A DNA stretch of 64,000 nucleotides from contig JAKSBX010000156.1 in the NCBI GenBank assembly GCA_022360905.1, positions 62,001 to 126,000 on the forward strand, read 5' to 3'. Made by a program: the position numbers and the translations under genes. A model generated the notes under the pieces. The model was given only the letters and a program-made list of their open reading frames with translations, ran no database searches and was not told where the DNA came from. The stretch comes from Chromatiales bacterium (GTDB lineage: Bacteria; Pseudomonadota; Gammaproteobacteria; Chromatiales; Chromatiaceae). Below, piece by piece: positions 50,850 through 60,108 of this stretch. Positions within the stretch are counted from its first letter, which is position 1. Every line of letters begins with the position of its first letter.

Positions 50850-50982
50850 GGCATCCATAATCAACCTGGGATACTCCTTAGCCGACTATTATCAAAGACT
50901 TGGCTTTACTCGCATAGATCCGGCAACGGCTCACGATAAATCTATCATCAGCGATCGCCTCGATCATCGAACTACTGCCAAC

Positions 50983-51513
50983 TTAATTATCCGCCAAATT
51001 GCTAACCCGCTGCTGGAAGATACTGGCATGTAGCGGCCAACCCGATTCATCAATCACAAAAACAGTCCATTTTCCCTCCTCTCCAGGATTGAGGCTTTTA
51101 ATTGAGTAGGCCCGCCAACGGGGGCCCTGGACTTGAATATTGACCTCGCTGATCACTTCCCCTTCAAATTCCCACCTGTGAATGACAGTACGCCCCTGAA
51201 GGTTTCTCAGATCCGTGAAAAAAGAGACCTCTGTGGCATTCTCATCCAGGCTGACCACCTGATCCACCGGTTCCCTATTTACCACGGCTGTGGTGAATAC
51301 AGCCCGGGCGACATAGGCATCGGGAACTGGAGACTCCTCGATACCTTGTGAATCCAACAGCTCTTGCGCTTCTGCCTCAACCTCTTTCGAGGTCAGGCTC
51401 CCCTGTGGCGGATCAATCCCTTCCTGAGACCATACCGATGTCTGAATGGACATCAGAAAGATGGCCAAGCAAACATGTTTTATAACCATAACTCCCTCTA
51501 GTTTTTTTATCAT
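50983..51513 (-). CDS. DUF2914-domain exported protein
   Basis: VARAVFTTAVVNREPVDQVVSL...FFTDLRNLQGRTVIHRWEFEGEVISEVNIQVQGPRWRAYSIKSL...W.V.V.DESG; signal peptide; start uncertain (ORF to 51609). Confidence 0.8.
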   Translation of the reverse strand: MIKKLEGVMVIKHVCLAIFLMSIQTSVWSQEGIDPPQGSLTSKEVEAEAQELLDSQGIEESPVPDAYVARAVFTTAVVNREPVDQVVSLDENATEVSFFTDLRNLQGRTVIHRWEFEGEVISEVNIQVQGPRWRAYSIKSLNPGEEGKWTVFVIDESGWPLHASIFQQRVSNLADN

Positions 51514-51584
51514 TAACGCCCCCAACAAACTGTTCTTGAAAAATTGAAACAGAAATCTCTGACCCACGCCAGTTTTCTCAACTG

Positions 51585-52268
51585 CTATCTTCGCAGAACG
51601 CGAATCCATTGCCAGAAATTCAATAAACCGGCCAATGATGCAGACAGATAGGTGAACGCGGCCGCCCGCAAAATTTTTTTTGCCGCCGGATATTGCTCAG
51701 ATGTCAGATAGCCGTCCTTCAGCAATGGCATCGCTTTCTTAAAACTTGCATCCAGTTCAACCGGTAGGGTCAACAACTGCAACAGAACATTCGTTCCCAT
51801 GATCAGAAATGCCGCCAGGGCGCTGATCATCCCGATGGCAGGCGCCCTGGAGATCACTGAGGCAATAGGAGCCAGAAACAGTAGAAATGAACCAAGGCGT
51901 TGGGCAAATTGTGCAAATCGAGCTAGCCGCGTCCGCCAGCGAAACATTGGCTCATCCGCTGCGTCCTGCAAAGCATGCCCCACTTCATGGGCGGCTGTTG
52001 TAATTGCAGTCAGCGATTTCCCGGTTAATCTCTCTTTGGACAGCCTGACAGCTTTGTCACTCGGATCATAGTGGTCACCCAGGTCGGTGCTCTCAACACG
52101 TACATCGTTCAGTGAAAATCGATCCAGCAGATGCCTTGCCAATTCGCCGCCATTACCAGGAAAGTTGTCTTCATCCCGTTGACTGTGCTTTTTCATGGTC
52201 CGGTTGACCCACCATTGTGGCCCCAGTAAGAGCAAAAGCAACAGCGTTAAAATAATCACATAGTGCAT
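51585..52268 (-). CDS. YugP-like membrane zinc metallopeptidase
   Basis: DPSDKAVRLSKERLTGKSLTAITTAAHEVGHALQDA, multiple TMs, LPVELDASFKKAMPLL. Confidence 0.9.
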   Translation of the reverse strand: MHYVIILTLLLLLLLGPQWWVNRTMKKHSQRDEDNFPGNGGELARHLLDRFSLNDVRVESTDLGDHYDPSDKAVRLSKERLTGKSLTAITTAAHEVGHALQDAADEPMFRWRTRLARFAQFAQRLGSFLLFLAPIASVISRAPAIGMISALAAFLIMGTNVLLQLLTLPVELDASFKKAMPLLKDGYLTSEQYPAAKKILRAAAFTYLSASLAGLLNFWQWIRVLRR

Positions 52269-52495
52269 GCCGTGTCTTAACCGATAGCAAAACGAAATTG
52301 GAATGGATCAGTCAGCAAAAAAACGTAGCAGGCTATTTACCTACTACTCTGATGATCAGTGACAGGAAAAGTTTGAAAACACCGCAAAATTATTCTCAAT
52401 TCTGAGCGGGATGCAAAGGCATGGCGAGGCTGCATCGGCTGGGAATATCTGTATAAACCCACGGCGATGATCCGGCCAGTCTTTTCAAAATCAAG

Positions 52496-52526
52496 GCCAT
52501 AACCATATTTTTAATATGGTTATGGC
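52496..52526 (-). terminator. Terminator-like hairpin downstream of DUF4332 gene
   Basis: GCCATAACCATATT-TTT-AATATGGTTATGGC, perfect 14-bp stem; minus-strand product is followed by CTTGATTTTG. Confidence 0.7.
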
Positions 52527-52538
52527 GGATTTTATCAG

Positions 52539-52943
52539 CTAGTAGGTCACTACTCTTGGAAGCTCTTTAGCTTCAGCGACCCATTTCTCTACTGAGGAGA
52601 GGCTTGGCGTTGCGCGTACCAGATTTTTTGCTTCGTTGACCTCCACCATTTTGGCGTGCAGATTTTCAGCTTTTCTTTGCGCCAGCTCAGGCACAGTATC
52701 CACCCCGGCAGCCTCCAATAGATCGGAATACTGTTCACCGATACCCTTGACCCTGAAAAGATCGGCCATATTGACCCATCTGAGTATCAATTTCCCACTG
52801 ATTCCGGTTGAATCCTCAAGCGTTTTACGCCCTTTCTTGGTGCTCCCCTGCTCCAGCAAAGCTTCAAGGTTCTTGATATCAGCAGCTTCCAGTTTTGATG
52901 CGTATGTCGCACCAATACCCTCGATTTCGACCAGCTTAGTCAT
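52539..52943 (-). CDS. DUF4332 / helix-hairpin-helix protein
   Basis: VEIEGIGATYASKLEAADIKNLEALLEQGSTKKGRKTLEDSTGI...VKGIGEQYSDLLEAAGVDTVPELAQR. Confidence 0.85.
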   Translation of the reverse strand: MTKLVEIEGIGATYASKLEAADIKNLEALLEQGSTKKGRKTLEDSTGISGKLILRWVNMADLFRVKGIGEQYSDLLEAAGVDTVPELAQRKAENLHAKMVEVNEAKNLVRATPSLSSVEKWVAEAKELPRVVTY

Positions 52944-53273
52944 GATTTAAGTCTCTCTCTGGTAGGATAGGTGGTTATTTTTCTTCCATAGTGAGCGTTC
53001 CGATACTCAACATCTGCCATCCCTATGCACCCTCTGAAAGGCTTATAATCCTGCATAATCACCACACCAGCATACACTTCAAAGTTTCCACTGACTCAAA
53101 GGCTTGTTGCCCTGAATCCCGCGACAACGATTATGCAGTACAAAAATCTCGCTGGCTTTCCATTGCCTCCGTGTCATCCCTGTGAGACGTCCATGATACA
53201 CACTATAAGAGTCTGATAAATCTTGATTTAGCTCCAGATTCTAAACAAGTGTTAAATATTTTATCGAGGTATG

Positions 53274-53684
53274 CTAATTCATCGTGTCGACAACCTGACT
53301 GGCCAGATTGATCCGACGCCGATCCTGCCTTCTTCGATCACCGGGATACCTGTGAGCACTATCGAGAACCAACCTTCGTCGATCCCGTGAGGCTTCCCTA
53401 TGGACGTAAGGATGCGCACGCAACCTCCTACCTACCCGTGAGGCGGCATTGAGTCTGCCAATCAATTTATGGGCAGATTCGGATGGATCGACAAATACAA
53501 GTCCATGAATTTCCCAGTTTTGGGCCTTATTGAACTTTAACCTCAGGACTTTCGATCTGGTGATATCCACACCTTTGGCTTTGTCGACAAAAAATGACCA
53601 CCCGGGCATCACTACGCGGTTGACCATTTTGGCCAATTCACGCGCAGAGCACTCTTCCGATATCCCATTAATGAAAACCCACAT
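53274..53684 (-). CDS. RRM-like protein with Arg-rich tail
   Basis: MWVFINGISEECSARELAKMV...IHGLVFVDPSESAHKLIGRLNAASRVGRRLRAHPYVHREASRDRRR; RRM-like layout, divergent. Confidence 0.55.
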   Translation of the reverse strand: MWVFINGISEECSARELAKMVNRVVMPGWSFFVDKAKGVDITRSKVLRLKFNKAQNWEIHGLVFVDPSESAHKLIGRLNAASRVGRRLRAHPYVHREASRDRRRLVLDSAHRYPGDRRRQDRRRINLASQVVDTMN

Positions 53685-53852
53685 TATTCTTCTCGCAACA
53701 TGGTCTTTAGCAATTCAATATAGCAGACTATTATCCCGACACCTTCATTAGAACTTGTTAACTATAATGAATATTCCTGTAAATGAGTAATGTTTCAGGA
53801 GTATTGCGGTTTAATATTGTAAAGGAACAATTGTCGGATAGCTGTACTCATA

Positions 53853-54044
53853 TTAACCAGGCCATAAGCACAAATACACTCAGCTCGACAGGCCCGGCTC
53901 GCCGGCGAGAGTGGCACATGAATGTGCCGTTTACGAACCTAAGGAGGGAATGGCCCACAACAGCGAACTCAGCCACGCTTGTAGCCCATAACCTTTTGCG
54001 ACTTAGTGACCGGCGGTCGTGTGTAATACTTATAGCCTGGTTAG
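53853..54044. repeat. ~190-bp element bounded by imperfect inverted repeats (possible MITE or structured RNA)
   Basis: TAACCAGGCCATAAGCA (from 53853) versus reverse complement TAACCAGGCTATAAGTA of the right end (to 54044); 15/17 identical; internal palindrome CTCGCCGGCGAG and hairpin GGCACA-TGAA-TGTGCC. Confidence 0.55.
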
Positions 54045-54073
54045 TAACTATTGAAAGGCCTGTAGGAAGCACA

Positions 54074-54727
54074 ATGCCAAACCCATTTATCACTCAGTTT
54101 CAGCAGTTGCCCGATACCATCCCGATATTTCCGCTTCCCGGTGCCATCGTGATGCCTGGAGCGCAACTGCCGCTGAATATTTTTGAACCCCGATATCTCA
54201 ATATGATAGAAGATGCGCTGGCCAGTCATCACCTCATTGGCATGGTACAACCCCTGGATGAGTCAGAAAATAGCAAAAATAAGGTATTCAACACCGGATG
54301 TTCAGGCAGAATCAGCTACTATAACGAAACTCCGGATGGCAGAATCGAGATCATTCTTACCGGGGTCTGTCGTTTCGATATCGGTGAAGAACTCAAGACC
54401 ACCCGAGGCTATCGACTCATAACCCCAATCTGGACAAGGTTTGAATCGGATTACAACCCGGCCTCCTCGACATTGCTCAAAGATCGAAAGCAGATTGAAA
54501 CCACCCTCCAACGCTATCTGCTGGCCAATGACCTGCAGACCGACACTGAACAGCTGAAACAGCTTCCAACTGACCTACTGGTGAATGTCCTGGCTACTTC
54601 ACTCCCCCTTCCCCATGAGGATAAGCAATCTATTGTCGAGACTGTAGATATCGGTGAGCGACTTCAAATGCTGGTAACAAAACTGGACTTGAGCAGCTAT
54701 CCGCAAAACAGTCATTTGAAACACTGA
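54074..54727 (+). CDS. Lon N-terminal (substrate-binding) domain protein
   Basis: IPIFPLPGAIVMPGAQLPLNIFEPRYLNMIEDAL...GCSGRISYYNETPDGRIEIILTGVCRF; start MPNPFITQF; the upstream ORF extension overlaps the inverted-repeat element. Confidence 0.9.
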   Translation: MPNPFITQFQQLPDTIPIFPLPGAIVMPGAQLPLNIFEPRYLNMIEDALASHHLIGMVQPLDESENSKNKVFNTGCSGRISYYNETPDGRIEIILTGVCRFDIGEELKTTRGYRLITPIWTRFESDYNPASSTLLKDRKQIETTLQRYLLANDLQTDTEQLKQLPTDLLVNVLATSLPLPHEDKQSIVETVDIGERLQMLVTKLDLSSYPQNSHLKH

Positions 54728-54760
54728 ATTTCCTGCGCCGATACAGATTGGTTAACGTTC

Positions 54761-55771
54761 ATGGCCAGTGTCACCTATAGCCCTTTCAAACCTGCCTGGT
54801 GGCTCAAGTCACCCCATCTTCAAACCATTTGGCCAAGCTTGTTCAGATCAAGAGTCAAGCTCGATTTTCATGCGGAAAGAATCGATCTCAAAGATGGGGA
54901 CTTCATAGACCTTTCTTGGCATCAACATTCCAGCGGGCCTCTGGTGATGCTGATACACGGTTTGGAGGGCTCAATCAGCTCCCACTATGTCACACCTACC
55001 CTTCAAGCATTACACCAAGCTGGATTCAGCACCCTGTTCATGCACCTTCGCGGCTGCAGTGGCGAACCGAACCGACTGCTGCGCAGCTATCATTCCGGGG
55101 CCTCTGAGGATCTCAATGAGATCCTGGAACAGCTACACTCCAGGAATCAGATTCCGCAAGCTGTAGTTGGATTCTCCCTGGGGGGAAATCTGCTATTGAA
55201 ATACCTTTCCGAAACAGGTGCAGAGAGTGCACTTGGTGCCGCTATTGCCGTGTCCGTACCCTTCAATCTTGTCCAGGCAGCAGCTCGCCTGGAACAGGGC
55301 CTATCCAGGATATATGGACGTTACCTTCTTAATAAACTAAAGAAAAGTTATTCGGAAAAGTGTCAACTACGCGGTTTCGATGAAACCGTTGACCTATCTG
55401 CGATTCAAAGCATTTATCAATTCGATGACAAAATAACCTCACAAGCCAATGGTTTTTACGATGCGGATGATTACTACAGCAAGTGCAGCTCGGGCACAAA
55501 ACTTAAAAATATCCATACCCCAACCCTGATCATCCATGCGCTGGATGATCCGTTCATGTACCCCGCCAATGCCCCGACACTTGACCAATTAGGCCCGGGT
55601 GTTGACCTGGAACTCTCCCGGAGTGGTGGGCATGTGGGATTTATCCAGGGTAATCTGCCACTCAGAGCGGACTATTGGCTGGACAAGCGCATTACGGAGT
55701 ATCTCACAGCTCAACTCAAGCCTGACGATCAGCCAAACGAAAACAGCGACTTGCAATTATCCTCCAACTGA
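54761..55771 (+). CDS. Alpha/beta hydrolase (YheT family)
   Basis: FKPAWWLKSPHLQTIWPSLF, MLIHGLEGSISSHYVTPTLQAL, VVGFSLGGNLLLKYLSE, RSGGHVGFI. Confidence 0.9.
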   Translation: MASVTYSPFKPAWWLKSPHLQTIWPSLFRSRVKLDFHAERIDLKDGDFIDLSWHQHSSGPLVMLIHGLEGSISSHYVTPTLQALHQAGFSTLFMHLRGCSGEPNRLLRSYHSGASEDLNEILEQLHSRNQIPQAVVGFSLGGNLLLKYLSETGAESALGAAIAVSVPFNLVQAAARLEQGLSRIYGRYLLNKLKKSYSEKCQLRGFDETVDLSAIQSIYQFDDKITSQANGFYDADDYYSKCSSGTKLKNIHTPTLIIHALDDPFMYPANAPTLDQLGPGVDLELSRSGGHVGFIQGNLPLRADYWLDKRITEYLTAQLKPDDQPNENSDLQLSSN

Positions 55772-55806
55772 CACAATCTACCCCCATCAACTGCAAGCTT
55801 AGTTGC

Positions 55807-55903
55807 CTAGGGCCTGTTAACACCAGCCCTGTTGTGCCTTGCTGGACACAAAAACAGACCCAGCAGGGCGTATTGGATTTGTGTTAAACAGACTTTAAGG
55901 AGT
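55807..55903. repeat. Palindromic repeat unit carrying motif CTAGGGCCTGTTAACAC
   Basis: Left end CTAGGGCCTGTTAACACC; right end reverse-complements to CCTTAAAGTCTGTTTAACACAAA; internal CCTTGCTGG...CCAGCAGGG hairpin. Confidence 0.6.
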
Positions 55904-55958
55904 CAGTCGAGCTGGTTGCAGTGGATAAACCTGTTTTGTGTATTTATGGTGTATTTGA

Positions 55959-56663
55959 ATGCCGGATCCCAGTGGTAAAGAGACAGATCAGATGGTGGTG
56001 GATATCGCCTGTCTCGATCACAGTCGTTTCCGGGCAACCCTCATTTCGACCATCGGCAGCCATTGTGAAGTTTGGCGCAGTAGCAAACGCCACGAAAAAC
56101 TGGTCGATGGTGAAATGGAGACAACCTATACCGAATTCGTTATTAAATGGCCTTTTGCGGACTACTCGGAAAGTGAGACAAAACTACTAGCGCGTCACTA
56201 TCGTCAACTCAAGGATACCCTGGATGAGATTATCCCGGATGCACTATTCGTAGTAACCAAAATCAATGGTCGTGCAAGTGTATTGGTACTGGCGCAGGCT
56301 ATCAATGTCTGGTTCAACATCGCGAATCAGCAAAATGAAGAAGAGGCAATCAAGCTGCTATGCGCCAATCCGAAATCACGGATTCAACTCTCCCGTTTCG
56401 TTAAAGCCGCACAAGCCTGGCGCAAGTCGGATAATCCAAAAGTCATCGATCTGTTCGGTATCGATAATCTGGTCATGGATACCAATCGGGACATCCATTT
56501 TCTGGACAGTTTTTTTGTTTTCTTTTTTGAAGACACCTTCCACTTGATCGATGGCTGTGAAGAGGATACCGAATTAGCGGATAAGGTTAATCTCTCAATC
56601 AAAAGAATGAACTATCTTGAAAGACTGCTGGAGCAGGTTAAGGCTTCATGTGATCAACAGTAG
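55959..56663 (+). CDS. Hypothetical protein, family not recognised
   Basis: 234-aa ORF with protein-like composition (ETTYTEFVIKWPFADYSESETKLLARHYRQLKDTLDEIIPDALFVVTKING...), flanked by two copies of the 17-nt motif. Confidence 0.6.
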   Translation: MPDPSGKETDQMVVDIACLDHSRFRATLISTIGSHCEVWRSSKRHEKLVDGEMETTYTEFVIKWPFADYSESETKLLARHYRQLKDTLDEIIPDALFVVTKINGRASVLVLAQAINVWFNIANQQNEEEAIKLLCANPKSRIQLSRFVKAAQAWRKSDNPKVIDLFGIDNLVMDTNRDIHFLDSFFVFFFEDTFHLIDGCEEDTELADKVNLSIKRMNYLERLLEQVKASCDQQ

Positions 56664-56670
56664 TTGCTTG

Positions 56671-56687
56671 CTAGGGCCTGTTAACAC
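56671..56687 (+). repeat. Motif CTAGGGCCTGTTAACAC
   Basis: Exact 17-nt copy of the motif at 55807. Confidence 0.7.
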
Positions 56688-56714
56688 ACCCTAAGTACAT
56701 TGGTTACAGGATTA

Positions 56715-58181
56715 TTAACCCGGAAAGCTCACAGAAACGGTTAATCCACCATGATTCTCTCTGTTTTCCATATCAATGGTTGCGTGGTGAAGATCGACGA
56801 TCCTCTTAACAATCGCCAAGCCCAAACCACTGCCTTGGGTCTTGGTATCCTCTCCCCGCCGAAATCGTTGATACAAGCCTTGCTGCTTAGATTCAGGGAT
56901 ACCTGGCCCTGTATCATGCACCTCAATTTTTGCACCCGCATCCTGCTCTACCAGTTTTACCGTGACTTCGCCATTATTTGGCGTATAACGGATGGCGTTA
57001 TCGATGATATTTCTCAATAAAATCTGTATAGCTGGTGAAAATCCAGGTACAACCACCGTATCAGTTGGACCGTCGTAAGATATATCGATATCTTTCTCTA
57101 ATGCCAAGCCGGCTATGGCTGCAATTGCATTAATAGCCTCCTGTTGCAGGTCTACCTGATGGGTATGAGACTCATCGAAAGACTGACTATCCATTCTGGC
57201 CAGAGTCAACAACTGTTCTAGCAGGTGCGTAGCCCGATCCACCCCACGAATCACCTGATCAAGAAACCCTTTATGAGCCTGTTCTGTTGAGAGGGATTTG
57301 GCTTGGGCCAATGTCTTTAAAGCCGCCAAGGGCGTTCTGAGTTCATGGGCCGCATCAGCGGTAAATCTTCGCTCATTTTCCAACGCCGAATGCACCTTGA
57401 GAAACAGATGATTCAATGACTCCACCATGGGTACCACTTCGCTCGGTACATCAGTCGTGGATATCGGATCGAGTGAATTTGGATCCCTGTTCTCGACTTT
57501 ATCTGCAATCGTACTCAATGGTTTCAGGCCATTGCCAACCATGATCCAGATAATAAAGCCAAGTAAAGGTAGAGAGATAATGATTGGCCATAAGCTGTTA
57601 AAGACGATCTCCGATTCGATCTCCTCTCTCACAGAGAGTAGTTCGCCCACAAGAACATTGAACTGGCCACTGGACTCCCTGAGCCCAAACATCCTCCACG
57701 CTTTGTCTTCTATCACAAAATTGTTGTAACCAACCTTAAAGTCATTAAATGATGCCGGTAGATTAGAACGCAAATAGGTTTTACCGTTGACCCCCTTTAT
57801 CAAAAAAGCAATTTTCGACTCATAACGGTGGCCTTCTACCAGGTCCCTGGGCACCAGGGTCAAATAATCCTGTTCGCTTTCACTCTCATCTGATTCGAAA
57901 TCTTGCAGGATCTCCATAAACCTCGAAGAGCGTTGCGCGCTATCTTCGCCAACTTCCGCAACCAGTTTCTGCAGTGTCTCTTTGACCTCATTATCCTCTT
58001 CAATCTCATGAATCATCAATGTGGCAAGGATCCTTGACTCCTGAGCCAGGGTAGCGTCGTAGATCTCTTCAACTTCATGAGAAGCGACCTGGTAGACGGA
58101 CAGTGCGGTGATCAGCCATAAGAATATGATGGTCGTTATCAGACTGGCCAATAGGCGACGGCGGATTGATGGATTACTCAT
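56715..58181 (-). CDS. Sensor histidine kinase (QseC-like)
   Basis: FTADAAHELRTPLAALKTLAQ, RNIIDNAIRYTPNNGEV, VHDTGPGIPESKQ, GSGLGLAIVKRIVDLH. Confidence 0.95.
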   Translation of the reverse strand: MSNPSIRRRLLASLITTIIFLWLITALSVYQVASHEVEEIYDATLAQESRILATLMIHEIEEDNEVKETLQKLVAEVGEDSAQRSSRFMEILQDFESDESESEQDYLTLVPRDLVEGHRYESKIAFLIKGVNGKTYLRSNLPASFNDFKVGYNNFVIEDKAWRMFGLRESSGQFNVLVGELLSVREEIESEIVFNSLWPIIISLPLLGFIIWIMVGNGLKPLSTIADKVENRDPNSLDPISTTDVPSEVVPMVESLNHLFLKVHSALENERRFTADAAHELRTPLAALKTLAQAKSLSTEQAHKGFLDQVIRGVDRATHLLEQLLTLARMDSQSFDESHTHQVDLQQEAINAIAAIAGLALEKDIDISYDGPTDTVVVPGFSPAIQILLRNIIDNAIRYTPNNGEVTVKLVEQDAGAKIEVHDTGPGIPESKQQGLYQRFRRGEDTKTQGSGLGLAIVKRIVDLHHATIDMENRENHGGLTVSVSFPG

Positions 58182-58184
58182 GTA

Positions 58185-58198
58185 TTGACAGGTCCTAG
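58185..58198 (-). repeat. Variant motif CTAGGACCTGTCAA overlapping the response regulator stop
   Basis: Reverse complement of TTGACAGGTCCTAG; contains the TAG stop of the regulator gene. Confidence 0.5.
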
Positions 58199-58869
58199 CC
58201 GGATTGATTCTGTTTGGGGATCATATAGCCAACACCACGGACAGTCTTGATCAAATCCTTACCCAGCTTTTTGCGAAGATGGTGTATATACACCTCAATG
58301 GCATTACTTTCCACACCTTCATCCCACCCATAAAGTGATTCTTCCAGAGCCTGCCGAGACATAATCCGTCCCGGATGGGATATCAGAGTCTCCAATATGG
58401 AAAACTCATTCGCACCCAATATGACCTCTACACCATTCTTATGCAAAGTGCGAGATGCGGGATCCATGGTTATTCCAGCAAATTTTATTTCAGGTGCCGA
58501 ACGCCCTTCCCGCCGTCGGCAGATGGCCCTTAACCTGGCATCGACCTCAAGTAGATCAAAGGGTTTCATGACGTAATCATCAGCCCCAAAGTCCAATCCC
58601 TGAATACGGTCTTCAACCGTGTCACGGGCGGTTAGCACCAGTACCGGCACATTGTTACCCCGGCTTCGCAAATGCTTTAATACATCTAGACCATCCTGTT
58701 TTGGCAGTCCAAGGTCCAGAATCAGAGCATCTATATTCTCACTCAACAAGGCTTGTTCCGCTGCCGAACCGTCGACCACCCAGTCTACCGTATGGCCCAG
58801 CTCTCTCAGCCCCAGACTCAGGCCTTCACCCAGATGACGATCATCCTCCGCCAAAACAATTCGCATCAA
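58195..58869 (-). CDS. OmpR-family response regulator
   Basis: MRIVLAEDDRHLGEGLSLGLRELGH, ALILDLGLPKQDGLDVL, GVGYMIPK. Confidence 0.95.
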   Translation of the reverse strand: MMRIVLAEDDRHLGEGLSLGLRELGHTVDWVVDGSAAEQALLSENIDALILDLGLPKQDGLDVLKHLRSRGNNVPVLVLTARDTVEDRIQGLDFGADDYVMKPFDLLEVDARLRAICRRREGRSAPEIKFAGITMDPASRTLHKNGVEVILGANEFSILETLISHPGRIMSRQALEESLYGWDEGVESNAIEVYIHHLRKKLGKDLIKTVRGVGYMIPKQNQSG

Positions 58870-58960
58870 ACAGTACCTGATTAATTCTATTCAATTTGTA
58901 ATGTATCTACTCGGTTGTTCGAGCCAACGACTTGTTGCAGTCGCTGCAGCACTATTAGTC

Positions 58961-58974
58961 TTAACAGGCCCTAG
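58961..58974 (-). repeat. Motif CTAGGGCCTGTTAA overlapping the TPR-protein stop
   Basis: Reverse complement of TTAACAGGCCCTAG; contains the TAG stop codon. Confidence 0.6.
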
Positions 58975-59699
58975 AATACGTGAGGAAAACCCGGTTGATT
59001 GACATCCTTTAACTGTAGCTGCTTTTTGGCCGTTGAAAGCGCTGCTTTAGCCGCTCTTTTAAGCCCGGCATCAGCCACTCGATTATTTGCTCTGATGGGT
59101 AAAGTCAAAACCTTTTCAAAGGCCTCGATTGCAGACTGAAAGCGCTTTTCCTGAAGCAGGAACTCACCATAATAGAAGTTGGCATCAATATTATCCGAAT
59201 TCACATCCAGAGCCTTGAGCAAATGTTGCTCGGCTTTTTCATCATCACCGAATCCCAGCGGGTATCCTGGCACCTGGTAGTAGAGACTCCCCAGCACGGT
59301 ATATAAGGTACCATCCAGAACCGTCGGGTCTATCGATTCCGCCTGCTCAAGGAGACGTTTTGCCCGTTTCGCCAGGCCAAGACCGGTCATATTGCCGCTA
59401 TCCTTGGCTAGGGTTGAAAGCACCACCGCTTGCCAAACCATTGCAGCCGGGTTTCCCGGTTGCTCATTTACCACTTGATCCATCTCAGCGGCCAGTGCCT
59501 GCAGCGGCTCACGACGCTGATCCAGCTCAGTGTCGAATTTCAGAATCGCCCAGCGCTCGCTCATTTCCAGCAGTGCAGGAGACATTTCAGTCGCCCAAAT
59601 AGAGCTCTGGTAAAACAGAAATAGAAGAATACAGACGGATAATTTTTTCATGACTGTTATCTTACTCAATCTTTGCGCACTGCAGCATAAGAAACCCAC
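58971..59699 (-). CDS. TPR-repeat exported protein
   Basis: Signal peptide (LSVCILLFLFYQSSIWA), TPR-like LLKALDVNSDNIDANFYYGEFLLQEKRFQSAIEAFEKVL. Confidence 0.8.
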   Translation of the reverse strand: MGFLCCSAQRLSKITVMKKLSVCILLFLFYQSSIWATEMSPALLEMSERWAILKFDTELDQRREPLQALAAEMDQVVNEQPGNPAAMVWQAVVLSTLAKDSGNMTGLGLAKRAKRLLEQAESIDPTVLDGTLYTVLGSLYYQVPGYPLGFGDDEKAEQHLLKALDVNSDNIDANFYYGEFLLQEKRFQSAIEAFEKVLTLPIRANNRVADAGLKRAAKAALSTAKKQLQLKDVNQPGFPHVF

Positions 59700-60108
59700 A
59701 ACTTTCGTATCCCATTTTTACCAATTGTAAAACGGATTGATTGCCAGGACAGCTAAATAACGCACTGATTAAATTAATATTTCCACATTTTTTTACATTT
59801 TTTTGACGGAAAAGTTACATCGATGATCTCAAACTTTTGTGAGCTGTGATGTCAACAGGCAATATTCTAAGTGAAAGCATTGGCATATTATTATTTACAT
59901 GGGTATCATTCCGTATAGGCAAAGAAACAGACCCATATCCGCTCCTCATTTGATTTATCTTCAGGTCGAGAATCGGCATCCTTCGTTTCCAAGCTAACAA
60001 GCGAGGCGAAACGCCAGCGCTTTAGCGTTCAAGGTCTGTCTGGCAGGTTTACACATGGGACCGTCAGACCCTGAACAAGATCAATTATCTGTTTAGGAAT
60101 GTAAATCG

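Noticed and set aside
53783-54073. N-terminal 97-aa extension of the Lon-N ORF
   Set aside because: It runs through the inverted-repeat element; Lon-N homology begins at MPNPFITQF (54074), so the extension is probably not translated.
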